Source: Balanoglossus misakiensis (Eukaryota; Hemichordata). From it: 64,000 nucleotides of DNA. Numbering within the stretch: the stretch's first letter is position 1; each line of letters opens with the position of its first letter. Shown here in pieces: positions 22,090 through 36,016 of the stretch. The notes below the pieces were generated by a model that saw only the letters and a program-made list of their open reading frames with translations, searched no databases and had not been told where the DNA came from. The stretch is taken from assembly GCA_040954595.2 (NCBI GenBank), contig CM082592.2, positions 930,001 through 994,000 of the forward strand, in the 5' to 3' direction. The position numbers and the translations under genes were made by a program.

Positions 22090-23896
22090 GATGCACGGGA
22101 ATTCAATGTTAGAAAACCCGTGTGGAAAGTATCTCTACCCGTTTGAAACTAAGAAAAGAATTTATTCTTATTTATTTTGTAAAAAAGACAATTTTTCGAA
22201 AAAAAGTCGATAATGGTAATTTTGTCTTGGGTGATTCAAATTATACCGCCTTTTCTGGAATTTGCAGCACTTTTTACAAGAGAACGACACTTCATGGTCC
22301 ATAATATTTCCGAAAATGAAGAAAAGAGTTAATTTTTTATGATTTTTTAAAAATTTACCATTTTTGTCAAAATATGGCCAAAATGGCTATTTTTCTTGAA
22401 TTCCGTCAATATCTCTGCATTTTTGGAGTGGTCGAAAGTTTTAACATACAATCAACATGTCATATATGATCAGGGCACCAAATTCGAAGAACAAAGGTTT
22501 TTTTATTTTTTTTTCTAAAAATGACATTTTCAAGGAAAATTTGCTAAAACGCAATTTTGTCTGCAGTGAGCCAAATTGGCCGTTTTTTTGTGGAATTTGT
22601 ATCGATATATATATACGAAGAGCATTCTATACTCCATCAGATTTCCGAAAATGTAGAAAACAGGTATTTTTTGTAATTTTCAAAAATTTACCATTTTGAC
22701 CAAATTGTGGCTAAAATTGTTATTTTCGTGTTGAATGCCGCCAGTGTCACTGCTTTTTAAAGTCATAAAAACTTTTAACATACAAGCAATTGTTTATATA
22801 TGATCAGGTCACCGAATTAAAAAAATAAAGAATGTTTTCCCTAAAAATGACCTTTTTGGTGCAAAAACGAATAAAACGCAATTTTGTATGAAATCAGCTC
22901 ATTCAGAGTGCATTTTTTATAATCAGCACCATTTTTACATATAATGGAAATTTCATACATCATCAGATATCCAAATATGAAAAAATGAATTAGATATATT
23001 TAAGATGATTGTCCAAAATTAGCTGATATCTGATAAATGTAGTATTGAACCGTTCTGTTTCCCCCCCCCCTACATTACATGCGGTACGCCGATGTCAGCT
23101 TACCCGGCAGTACTGCAGGCCGTGCCCCCAACTAACGTCGGTGTTTGAAACGCCCTGGTTAAATTCGAGCTTTCTCTATAAATTGACAGGCAATAATGCA
23201 GTCCTATCCGAACAAATGTCGAGTGTTGACCCGCTGTGACTTTCCCTCTTCGGTTTGCCCGACTTAGCCAACGTCTTTGTACTAGAGTGTCGGGTCTTTT
23301 GCAGAGCCAGGCCGAAGGAAATCCGACTTGATCACCGTTGCTAACGAACGCTAGTGTCTGTCATGGTGTGCCGGGGTTTTAGTTGAGCCAGGCCGTAGGA
23401 CATCTGACTTGATCATCGTGGTCAATGTACGCGTGTTTCCGCTCTAAAGTGCCGGTGCTTCAGCTAAACCAGGCCGTAGGAAATCCGACGTAATCACCGT
23501 TGATAACTTACGCCAGTCTGTGTCATATAGAGCCGGTGCACCAGCCGAGTCACGCCGTAGGAAATCTGACTTGATCAACGTGGTCAATGTACGCCTGTTT
23601 CTGCTCTAGAGTGCCGGGGCATCAGCCGTGCCAGGCCGAAGGAAATGTGAGTAGATCAACGTGGTCTCTGTACGCGTGTTTCTGCTCTTGAGTGCCAGGG
23701 CTTTAGCCAAGCTATGCCGTAGAAAATCTGACTTGATCACCGTTGCTAACGTACGCTAGTGTCTGTCATATTGTGACGGAGATTTAGCCGAGCCAGGCCG
23801 TAGAAAAATCGACTTGTTCAACGTTACCAGTGTGCAACTGTTTCTGCTCTAGAGTGTCAGGGTTTTAGCCGACTTATGCTGTAGGAAATCTGAGTT
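22090..23896 (+). repeat. Satellite monomer 9 (1807 bp, shortest complete copy)
   Basis: About 245 bp, that is three 81-bp units, below the common length. The junction unit near 23600-23640 joins one ctctaga-type unit to gtgccggggcatcagcc. AT half of a fifth type (ttggccg; atatatttaagatg). Confidence 0.92.
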
Positions 23897-25942
23897 GATG
23901 AACGGGAATTCAATGTTAGAAAACCCTTGTGGAAAGTATCTCTACCCGTTTGAAACTAAGAAAAGAATTTATTCTTATTTATTTTGTAAAAAAGACAATT
24001 TTTCGAAAAAAAGTCGAAAATGGTAATTTTGTCTTGGGTGATTCAAATTATACCGCCTTTTCTGGAATTTGCTGCACTTCTTACAAGAGAACGACACTTC
24101 ATGCTCCATAATATTTCGGAAAATGAAGAAAAGAGTTATTTTTTTATGATTTTTTAAAAATTTACCATTTTTGTCAAAATATGGCCAAAATGGCTATTTT
24201 TTCTTGAATTCCGTCAATATATCTGCATTTTTGGAGTGGTCGAAAGTTTTAACATACAATCAGCATGTCATATATGATCAGGGCACCAAATTCGAAGAAC
24301 AAAGATTTTTTGATTTTTTTTCTTCTAAAAATGACATTTTCAAGGAAAATTTGGTAAAACGCAATTTTGTCTGCAGTGAGCCAAATTAGACGGTCTTTTG
24401 TGGAATTTGTATCGATATATACATACGAAGAGCATTCTATACTCCATCAGATTTCCGAAAATGTAGAAAACAGGTATTTTTTTGTAATTTTCAAAAATTT
24501 ACCATTTTGACCAAATTGTGGCTAACATTTTTATTTTCGTGTTGAATGCCGCCAGTGTCACTGCTTTTAAAAGTCATAAAAACTTTTAACATACAAGCAA
24601 TTGTTTATATATGATCAGGTCACCGAATTAAAAAAATAAAGAATGTTTTGCCTAAAAATGACCTTTTTGGTGCAAAAACGAATAAAACGCAATTTTGTAT
24701 TAAATCAGAATGCATTTTTTATAATCAGCACCATTTTTACATGTAATGGAAATTTCATACATCATCAGATATCCAAATATAAAAAAAATGATTTAGATTT
24801 TAGATGATTGTCCAAAATTAGCTGATATCTAATAAATGTAGTATTGAACCGTTCTGTCCCCCCCCCCCCTACATTATATGCGGTACGCCGATGTCAGCTT
24901 ACCCGGCAGTACTGCAGGCCGTGCCCCCAACTAACGTCGGTGTTTGAAACGCCCTGGTTAAATTCGAGCTTTCTCTATAAATTGACAGGCAATAATGCAG
25001 TCCTACCCGAACAAATGTCAAGTGTTAAACTGCTGTGACTTTCCCTCTTCGGTTTGCCCGACTTAGCCAACGTCTTTGTACTAGAGTGTCGGGTCTTTTG
25101 CAGAGCCAGGCCGAAGGAAATCCGACTTGATCACCGTTGCTAACGAACGCTAGTGTCTATCATGGTGTGCCGGGGTTTTAGTCGAGCCAGGCCGTAGGAG
25201 ATCTGACTTGATCATCGTGGTCAATGTACGCGTGTTTCCGCTCTAAAGTACCGGGGCTTCAGGTAAACCAGGCCGTAGGAAATCCGACGTAATCACCGTT
25301 GATAACTTACGCCAGTCTGTGTCATATAGAGCCGGTGCACCAGCCGAGTCACGCCGTAGGAAATCTGACTTGATCAACGTGGTCAATGTACGCCTGTTTC
25401 TGCTCTAGAGTGCCGGGGCTTCAGCTGAGCCAGGCAGTAGGAAACCCGACGTGATTACCGTTGTTAACTTACGCCAGTCTGTGTCATATATATAGTGCCG
25501 GGGCATCAGCCGTGCCAGGCCGAAGGAAATGTGAGTAGATCAACGTGGTCTCTGTACGCGTGTTTCTGCTCTAGAGTGCCAGGGCTTTAGCCAAGCCATG
25601 CCGTAGGAAATCTGACTTGATCAACGTTGCTAACGAACGCTAGTGTCTGTCATAGTGTGCCGGGGTTTTAGTCGAGCCAAGCCGTAGGAGATCAGACTTG
25701 ATCAACGTGGTCTCTGCACGCGTGTTTCTGCTCTAGAGTGCCGGGGCTTTATCCAAGCCATGCCGTAGAAAATCTGACTTGATCACCGTTGCTAACGTAC
25801 GCTAGTGTCTGTCATATTGTGACGGAGATTTAGCCGAGCAAGGCCATAGAAAAATCGACTTGTTCAACGTTACCAGTGTGCAACTGTTTCTGCTCTAGAG
25901 TGTCAGGGTTTTAGCCGACTTATGCTGTAGGAAATCTGAGTT
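23897..25942 (+). repeat. Satellite monomer 10 (type D, 2046 bp)
   Basis: Same diagnostic marks and same length as monomer 4. Confidence 0.92.
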
Positions 25943-27826
25943 GATGAACGGGAATTCAATGTTAGAAAACCCTTGTGGAAAGTATCTCTACCCGTTTGAA
26001 ACTAAGAAAAGAATTTATTCTTATTTATTTAGTAAAAAAGACAATTTTTCGAAAAAAAGTCGAAAATGGTAATTTTGTCTTGGGTGATTCAAATTATACC
26101 GCCTTTTCTGGAATTTGCTGCACTTCTTACAAGAGAACGACACTTCATGCTCCATAATATTTCGGAAAATGAAGAAAAGAGTTATGTTTTTATGATTTTT
26201 TAAAAATTTACCATTTTTGTCAAAATATGGCCAAAATGGCTATTTTTTCTTGAATTCCGTCAATATATCTGCATTTTTGGAGTGGTCGAAAGTTTTAACA
26301 TACAATCAACATGTCATATATGATCAGGGCACCAAATTCGAAGAACAAAGGTTTTTTTATTTTTTTTTCTTCTAAAAATGACATTTTCAAGGAAAATTTG
26401 GTAAAACGCAATTTTGTCTGCAGTGAGCCAAATTAGACGGTCTTTTGTGGAATTTGTATCGATATATACATACGAAGAGCATTCTATACTCCATCAGATT
26501 TCCGAAAATGTAGAAAACAGGTATTTTTTTGTAATTTTCAAAAATTTACCATTTTGACCAAATTGTGGCTAAAATTGTTATTTTCGTGTTGAATGCCGCC
26601 AGTGTCACTGCTTTTAAAAGTCATAAAAACTTTTAACATACAAGCAATTGTTTATATATGATCAGGTCACCGAATTAAAAAAATAAAGAATGTTTTGCCT
26701 AAAAATGACCTTTTTGGTGCAAAAACGAATAAAACGCAATTTTGTATTAAATCAGAATGCATTTTTTATAATCAGCACCATTTTTACATGTAATGGAAAT
26801 TTCATACATCATCAGATATCCAAATATAAAAAAAATGATTTAGATTTTAGATGATTGTCCAAAATTAGCTGATATCTAATAAATGTAGTATTGAACCGTT
26901 CTGTCCCCCCCCCCCCACATTATATGCGGTACGCTGATGTCAGCTTACCCGGCAGTACTGCAGGCCGTGCCCCCAACTAACGTTGGTGTTTGAAACGCCC
27001 TGGTTAAATTCGGGCTTTCTCTATAAATTGACAGGCAATAATGCAGTCCTACCCGAAAAAATGTCAAGTGTTAAACCGCTGTGACTTTCCCTCTTCGGTT
27101 TGCCCGACTTAGCCAACGTCTTTGTACTAGAGTGTCGGGTCTTTTGCAGAGCCAGGCCGAAGGAAATCCGACTTGATCACCGTTGCTAACGAACGCTAGT
27201 GTCTATCATGGTGTGCCGGGGTTTTAGTCGAGCCAGGCCGTAGGAAATCTGACTTGATCAACGTGGTCAATGTACGCCTGTTTCTGCTCTAGAGTGCCGG
27301 GGCTTCAGCTGAGCCAGGCAGTAGGAAACCCGACGTGATTACCGTTGTTAACTTACGCCAGTCTGTGTCCTATATATAGTGCCGGGGCATCAGCCGTGCC
27401 AGGCCGAAGGAAATGTGAGTAGATCAACGTGGTCTCTGTACGCGTGTTTCTGCTCTAGAGTGCCAGGGCTTTAGCCAAGCCATGCCGTAGGAAATCTGAC
27501 TTGATCAACGTTGCTAACGAACGCTAGTGTCTGTCATAGTGTGCCTGGGTTTTAGTCGAGCCAAGCCGTAGGAGATCAGACTTGATCAACGTGGTCTCTG
27601 CACGCGTGTTTCTGCTCTAGAGTGCCGGGGCTTTATCCAAGCCATGCCGTAGAAAATCTGACTTGATCACCGTTGCTAACGTACGCTAGTGTCTGTCATA
27701 TTGTGACGGAGATTTAGCAGAGCCAGGCCGTAGAAAAATCGACTTGTTCAACGTTACCAGTGTGCACCTGTTTCTGCTCTAGAGTGTCAGGGTTTTAGCC
27801 GACTTATGCTGTAGGAAATCTGAGTT
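25943..27826 (+). repeat. Satellite monomer 11 (A/D mosaic, 1884 bp)
   Basis: Starts with the type A mark tttagtaaa and continues with type D marks (catatatgatcagg, aatcagaatgc, catgtaatgg). Two 81-bp units short; junction near 27230-27250. Confidence 0.9.
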
Positions 27827-29866
27827 GATGAATGGGAATTCAATGTTAGAAAATCCGTGTGGAAAGTATCTCTACCCGTTTGAAACTAAGAAAAGAATTT
27901 ATTCTTATTTATTTTGTAAAAAAGACAATTTTTCGAAAAAAAGTCGAAAATGGTAATTTTGTCTTGGGTGATTCAAATTATACCGCCTTTTCTGGAATTT
28001 GCAGCACTTTTTACAAGAGAACAACACTTCATGCTCCATTATATTTCCGAAAATGAAGAAAAGAGTTAATTTTTTATGATATTTTAAAAATTTACCATTT
28101 TTGTCAAAATATGGCCAAAATGGCTATTTTTTCTTGAATTCCGTCAATATCTCTGCATTTTTGGAGTGGTCGAAAGTTTTAACATATAATCAACATGTCA
28201 TATATGATCAGGGCACCAAATTCGAAGAACAAAGGTTTTTTTATTTTTTTTTCTAAAAATGACATTTTCAAGGAAAATTTGGTAAAACGCAATTTTGTCT
28301 GCAGTGAGCCAAATTGGCCGTTTTTTGTGGAATTTGTATCGATATATATATACGAAGAGCATTCTATACTCCATCAGATTTCCGAAAATGTAGAAAACAG
28401 GTATTTTTTATAATTTTCAAAAATTTACCATTTTGACCAAATTGTGGCTAAAATTTTTATTTTCGTGTTGAATGCCGCCAGTGTCACTGCTTTTAAAAGT
28501 CATAAAATGTTTTAACATACAAGCAATTGTTTATATATGATCAGGTCACCGAATTAAAAAAATAAAGAATGTTTTGCCTAAAAATGACCTTTTTGGTGCA
28601 AAAACGAATAAAACGCAATTTTGTATTAAATCAGAGTGCATTTTTTATAATCAGCACCATTTTTACATATAATGGAAATTTCATACATCATCAGATATAC
28701 AAATATGAAAAAATGATTTAGATTTTAGATGATTGTCCAAAATTAGCTGATATCTAATAAATGTAGTATTGAACCGTTCTGTTCCCCCCCCCCCTACATT
28801 ATATGCGGTACGCCGATGTCAGCTTACCCGGCAGTACTGCAGGCCGTGCCCCCAACTAACGTCGGTGTTTGAAACGCCCTGGTTAAATTCGGGCTTTCTC
28901 TATAAATTGACAGGCAATAATGCAGTCCTACCCGAACAAATGTCGAGTGTTGACCCGCTGTGACTTCCCCACTTCGGTTTGCCCGACTTAGCCAACGTCT
29001 TTGTACTAGAGTGTCGGGTCTTTTGCAGAGCCAGGCCGAAGGAAATCCGACTTGATCACCGTTGCTAACGAACGCTAGTGTCTGTCATGGTGTGCCGGGG
29101 TTTTAGTCGAGCCAGGCCGTAGGAGATCTGACTTGATCATCGTGGTCAATGTACGCGTGTTTCCGCTCTAAAGTGCCGGGGCTTCAGCTAAACCAGGCCG
29201 TAGGAAATCCGACGTAATCACCGTTGATAACTTACGCCAGTCTGTGTCATATAGAGCCGGTGCACCAGCCGAGTCACGCCGTAGGAAATCTGACTTGATC
29301 AACGTGGTCAATGTTCGCCTGTTTCTGCTCTAGAGTGCCGGGGCTTCAGCTGAGCCAGGCCGTAGGAAACCCGACGTGATTACCGTTGTTAACTTACGCC
29401 AGTCTGTGTCCTATATATAGTGCCGGGCATCAGCCGTGCCAGGCCGAAGGAAATGTGAGTAGATCAACGTGGTCTCTGTACGCGTGTTTCTGCTCTAGAG
29501 TGCCAGGGCTTTAGCCAAGCCATGCCGTAGGAAATCTGACTTGATCAACGTTGCTAACGAACGCTAGTGTCTGTCATAGTGTGCCGGGGTTTTAGTCGAG
29601 CCAAGCCGTAGGAGATCAGACTTGATCAACGTGGTCTCTGTACGCGTGTTTCTGCTCTAGAGTGCCGGGGCTTTATCTAAGCCATGCCGTAGAAAATCTG
29701 ACTTGATCACCGTTGCTAACGTACGCTAGTGTCTGTCAAATTGTGACGGAGATTTAGCCGAGCCAGGCCGTAGAAAAATCGACTTGTTCAACGTTACCAG
29801 TGTGCAACTGTTTCTGCTCTAGAGTGTCAGGGTTTTAGCCGACTTATGCTGTAGGAAATCTGAGTT
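27827..29866 (+). repeat. Satellite monomer 12 (2040 bp)
   Basis: AT half of the ttggccg type, like monomer 9, with a full ten-unit 81-bp block. Confidence 0.92.
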
Positions 29867-31919
29867 GATGAACGGGAATTCAATGTTAGAAAACCCATGT
29901 GGAAAGTATCTCTACCCGTTTGAAACTAAGAAAAGAATTTATTCTTATTTATTTTGTAAAAAAGACAATTTTTCGAAAAAAAGTTGAAAATGGTAATTTT
30001 GTCTTGGGTGATTCAAATTATACCACCTTTTCTGGAATTTGCAGCACTTTTTGCAAGAGAACGACACTTCATGCTCCATAATATTTCCGAAAATGAAGAA
30101 AAGAGTTAATTTTTTATGATTTTTTAAAAATTTACCATTTTTGTCAAAATATGGCCAAAATGGCTATTTTTTCTTGAATTCCGTCAATATCTCTGCATTT
30201 TTGGAGTGGTCGAAAGTTTTAACATACAATCAACATGTCATTATGATCGGGGCACCAAATTCGAAGAACAAAGGTTTTTTTATTTTTTTTTCTAAAAATG
30301 ACATTTTCAAGGAAAATTTGGTAAAACGCAATTTTGTCTGCAGTGAGCCATATTAGACTGTCTTTTTTTTGGAATTTGTATCGATATATACATACGAAGA
30401 GCATTCTATACTCCATCAGATTTCCGAAAATGTAGAAAACAGGTATTTTTTGTAATTTTCAAAAATTTTCCATTTTGACCAAATTGTGCTAAAATTGTTA
30501 TTTTCGTGTTGAATGCCGCCAGTGTCACTGCTTTTAAAAGTCATAAAAACTTTTAACATACAAGCAATTCTTTATATATGATCAGGTCACCGAATTAAAA
30601 AAATAAAGAATGTTTTGCCTAAAAATGACCTTTTAGGTGCAAAAACGAATAAAACGTAATTTTGTATTAAATCAGCTCATTCAGAGTGCATTTTTTATAA
30701 TCAGCACCATTTTTACATATAATTGAAATTTCATACATCATTAGATATCCAAATATGAAAAAATGATTTAGATTTTAGATGATTGTCCAAAATTAGCTGA
30801 TATCTAATAAATGTAGTATTGAACCGTTCTGTTTGCCCCCCCCCCTTACATTATATGCGGTACGCCGATGTCAGCTTACCCGGCAGTACTGCAGGCCGTG
30901 CCCCCAACTAACGTCGGTGTTTGGAACGCCCTGGTTAAATTCGGGCTTTCTCTATAAATTGACAGGCAATAATGCAGTCCTACCCGAACAAATGTCGAGT
31001 GTTGACCCGCTGTGACTTACCATCTTCGGTTTGCCCGACTTAGCCAACGTCTTTGTACTAGAGTGTCAGGTCTTTTGCAGAGCCAGGCCGAAGGAAATCC
31101 GACTTGATCACCGTTGCTAACGAACGCTAGTGTCTGTCATGGTGTGCCGGGGTTTTAGTCGAGCCAGGCCGTAGGAGATCTGACTTGATCATCGTAGTCA
31201 ATGTACGCGTGTTTCCGCTCTAATGTGCCGGGGCTTCAGCGAAACCAGACCGTAGGAAATCCGACGTAATCACCGTTGATAACTTACGCCAGTCTGTGTC
31301 ATATAGAGCCGGTGCACAAGCCGAGTCACGCCGTAGGAAATCTGACTTGATCAACGTGGTCAATGTACGCCTGTTTCTGCTCTAGAGTGCCGGGGCTTCA
31401 GCTGAGCCAGGCCGTAGGAAACCCGACGTGATTACCGTTGTTAACTTACGCCAGTCTGTGTCCTATATATAGTGCCGGGGCATCAGCCGTGCCAGGCCGA
31501 AGGAAATGTGAGTAGATCAACGTGGTCTCTGTACGCGTGTTTCTGCTCTAGAGTGCCAGGGCTTTAGCCAAGCCATGCCGTAGGAAATCTGACTTGATCA
31601 ACGTTGCTAACGAACGCTAGTGTCTGTCATAGTGTGCCGGGGTTTTAGTCGAGCCAAGCCGTAGGAGATCAGACTTGATCAACGTGGTCTCTGTACGCGT
31701 GTTTCTGCTCTAGAGTGCCGGGGCTTTATCCAAGCCATGCCGTAGAAAATCTGACTTCATCACCGTTGCTAACGTACGCTAGTGTCTGTCATATTGTGAC
31801 GGAGATTTAGCCGAGCCAGGCCATAGAAAAATCGACTTGTTCAACGTTACCAGTGTGCAACTGTTTCTGCTCTAGAGTGTCAGGGTTTTAGCCGACTTAT
31901 GCTGTAGGAAATCTGAGTT
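29867..31919 (+). repeat. Satellite monomer 13 (B/C mosaic, 2053 bp)
   Basis: Type B marks (tttttgcaagag, cattatgatcgg) then the type C mark catattagactgtc, then type B again (ttgtgctaaaat). Confidence 0.9.
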
Positions 31920-33964
31920 GATGAACGGGAATTCAATGTTAGAAAACCCTTGTGGAAAGTATCTCTACCCGTTTGAAACTAAGAAAAGAATTTATTCTTA
32001 TTTATTTTGTAAAAAAGACAATTTTTCGAAAAAAAGTCGAAAATGGTAATTTTGTCTTGGGTGATTCAAATTATACCGCCTTTTCTGGAATTTGCTGCAC
32101 TTCTTACAAGAGAACGACACTTCATGCTCCATAATATTTCGGAAAATGAAGAAAAGAGTTATTTTTTTATGATTTTTTAAAAATTTACCATTTTTGTCAA
32201 AATATGGCCAAAATGGCTATTTTGTCTTGAATTCCGTCAATATATCTGCATTTTTGGAGTGGTCGTAAGTTTTAACATACAATCAACATGTCATATATGA
32301 TCAGGGCACCAAATTCGAAGAACAAAGATTTTTTTATTTTTTTTTTTCTAAAAATGACATTTTCAAGGAAAATTTGGTAAAACGCAATTTTGTCTGCAGT
32401 GAGCCAAATTAGACGGTCTTTTGTGGAATTTGTATCGATATATACATACGAAGAGCATTCTATACTCCATCAGATTTCCGAAAATGTAGAAAACAGGTAT
32501 TTTTTTGTAATTTTCAAAAATTTACCATTTTGACCAAATTGTGGCTAAAATTGTTATTTTCGTGTTGAATGCCGCCAGTGTCACTGCTTTTAAAAGTCAT
32601 AAAAACTTTTAACATACAAGCAATTGTTTATATATGATCAGGTCACCGAATTAAAAAAATAAAGAATGTTTTGCCTAAAAATGACCTTTTTGGTGCAAAA
32701 ACGAATAAAACGCAATTTTGTATTAAATCAGAATGCATTTTTTATAATCAGCACCATTTTTACATGTAATGGAAATTTCATACATCATCAGATATCCAAA
32801 TATAAAAAAAATGATTTAGATTTTAGATGATTGTCCAAAATTAGCTGATATCTAATAAATGTAGTATTGAACCGTTCTGTCCCCCCCCCCCTACATTATA
32901 TGCGGTACGCCGATGTCAGCTTACCCGGCAGTACTGCAGGCCGTGCCCCCAACTAACGTCGGTGTTTGAAACGCCCTGGTTAAATTCGAGCTTTCTCTAT
33001 AAATTGACAGGCAATAATGCAGTCCTACCCGAACAAATGTCAAGTGTTAAACTGCTGTGACTTTCCCTCTTCGGTTTGCCCGACTTAGCCAACGTCTTTG
33101 TACTAGAGTGTCGGGTGTTTTGCAGAGCCAGGCCGAAGGAAATCCGACTTGATCACCGTTGCTAACGAACGCTAGTGTCTATCATGGTGTGCCGGGGTTT
33201 TAGTCGAGCCAGGCCGTAGGAGATCTGACTTGATCATCGTGGTCAATGTACGCATGTTTCCGCTCTAAAGTACCGGGGCTTCAGGTAAACCAGGCCGTAG
33301 GAAATCCGACGTAATCACCGTTGATAACTTACGCCAGTCTGTGTCATATAGAGCCGGTGCACCAGCCGAGTCACGCCGTAGGAAATCTGACTTGATCAAC
33401 GTGGTCAATGTACGCCTGTTTCTGCTCTAGAGTGCCGGGGCTTCAGCTGAGCCAGGCAGTAGGAAACCCGACGTGATTACCGTTGTTAACTTACGCCAGT
33501 CTGTGTCATATATATAGTGCCGGGGCATCAGCCGTGCCAGGCCGAAGGAAATGTGAGTAGATCAACGTGGTCTCTGTACGCGTGTTTCTGCTCTAGAGTG
33601 CCAGGGCTTTAGCCAAGCCATGCCGTAGGAAATCTGACTTGATCAACGTTGCTAACGAACGCTAGTGTCTGTCATAGTGTGCCGGGGTTTTAGTCGAGCC
33701 AAGCCGTAGGAGATCAGACTTGATCAACGTGGTCTCTGCACGCGTGTTTCTGCTCTAGAGTGCCGGGGCTTTATCCAAGCCATGCCGTAGAAAATCTGAC
33801 TTGATCACCGTTGCTAACGTACGCTAGTGTCTGTCATATTGTGACGGAGATTTAGCCGAGCAAGGCCATAGAAAAATCGACTTGTTCAACGTTACCAGTG
33901 TGCAACTGTTTCTGCTCTAGAGTGTCAGGGTTTTAGCCGACTTATGCTGTAGGAAATCTGAGTT
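31920..33964 (+). repeat. Satellite monomer 14 (type D, 2045 bp)
   Basis: Same marks as monomers 4 and 10. Confidence 0.92.
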
Positions 33965-36016
33965 GATGAACGGGAATTCAATGTTAGAAAACCCTTGTGG
34001 AAAGTATCTCTACCCGTTTGAAACTAAGAAAAGAATTTATTCTTATTTATTTAGTAAAAAAGACAATTTTTCGAAAAAAAGTCGAAAATGGTAATTTTGT
34101 CTTGGGTGATTCAAATTATACCGCCCTTTCTGGAATTTGCTGCACTTCTTACAAGATAACGACACTTCATGCTCCATAATATTTCGGAAAATGAAGAAAA
34201 GAGTTATGTTTTTATGATTTTTTAAAAATTTACCATTTTTGTCAAAATATGGCCAAAATGGCTATTTTTTCTTGAATTCCGTCAATATCTCTGCATTTTT
34301 GGAGTGGTCGAAAGTTTTAACATACAATCAACATGTCATTATGATCGGGGCACCAAATTCGAAGAACAAAGGTTTTTTTATTTTTTTTTCTAAAAATGAC
34401 ATTTTCAAGGAAAATTTGGTAAAACGCAATTTTGTCTGCAGTGAGCCAAATTAGACGGTCTTTTGTGGAATTTGTATCGATATATACATACGAAGAGCAT
34501 TCTATACTCCATCAGCTTTCCGAAAATGTAGAAAACAGGTATTTTTTTGTAATTTTCAAAAATTTACCGTTTTGACCAAATTGTGGCTAAAATTGTTATT
34601 TTCGTGTTGAATGCCGCCAGTGTCACTGCTTTTAAAAGTCATAAAAACTTTTAACATACAAGCAATTGTTTATATATGATCAGGTCACCGAATTTATAAA
34701 ATAAAGAATGTTTTGCCTAAAAATGACCTTTTTGGTGCAAAAACGAATAAAACGCAATTTTGTATTAAATCAGCTCATTCAGAGTGCATTTTTTATAATC
34801 AGCACCATGTTTACATATAATGGAAATTTCATACATCATCAGATATCCAAATATGAAAAAATGATTTAGATTTTAGATGATTGTCCAAAATTAGCTGATA
34901 TCTAACAAATGTAGTATTGAACCGTTCTGTTCCCCCCCCCCCTTACATTATATGCGGTAGGCCGATGTCAGCTTACCCGGCAGTACTGTAGGCCGTGCCC
35001 CCAACAAACGTCGGTGTTTGAAACGCCCTGGTTAAATTCGGGCTCTCTCTTTAAATTGACAGGCAATAATGCAGTCCTACCGGAAAATATGTCAAGTGTT
35101 GAACCGCTGTGACTTTCCCTGTTCGGTTTGCCCGACTTAGCCAACGTCTTTGTACTAGAGTGTCGGGTCTTTTGCAGAGCCAGGCCGAAGGAAATCCGAC
35201 TTGATCACCGTTGCTAACGAACGCTAGTGTCTGTCATGGTGTGCCGGGGTTTTAGTCGAGCCAGGCCGTAGGAGATCTGACTTGATCATCGTGGTCAATG
35301 TACGCGTGTTTCCGCTCTAAAGTGCCGGGGCTTCAGCTAAACCAGGCCGTAGGAAATCCGACGTAATCACCGTTGATAACTTACGCCAGTCTGTGTCATA
35401 TAGAGCCGGTGCACCAGCCGAGTCACGCCGTAGGAAATCTGACTTGATCAACGTGGTCAATGTACGCCTGTTTCTGCTCTAGAGTGCCGGGGCTTCAGCT
35501 GAGCCAGGCCGTAGGAAACCCGACGTGATTACCGTTGTTAACTTACGCCAGTCTGTGTCCTATATATAGTGCCGGGGCATCAGCCGTGCCAGGCCGAAGG
35601 AAATGTGAGTAGATCAACGTGGTCTCTGTACGCGTGTTTCTGCTCTAGAGTGCCAGGGCTTTAGCCAAGCCATGCCGTAGGAAATCTGACTTGATCAACG
35701 TTGCTAACGAACGCTAGTGTCTGTCATAGTGTGCCGGGGTTTTAGTCGAGCCAAGCCGTAGGAAATCAGACTTGATCAACGTGGTCTCTGTACGCGTGTT
35801 TCTGCTCTAGAGTGCCGGGGCTTTATCTAAGCCATGCCGTAGAAAATCTGACTTGATCACCGTTGCTAACGTACGCTAGTGTCTGTCATATTGTGACGGA
35901 GATTTAGCCGAGCCAGGCCGTAGAAAAATCGACTTGTTTAACGTTACCAGTGTGCAACTGTTTCTGCTCTAGAGTGTCAGGGTTTTAGCCGACTTATGCT
36001 GTAGGAAATCTGAGTT
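33965..36016 (+). repeat. Satellite monomer 15 (type A, 2052 bp)
   Basis: Same marks as monomers 1 and 5, including gcggtaggcc. Confidence 0.92.
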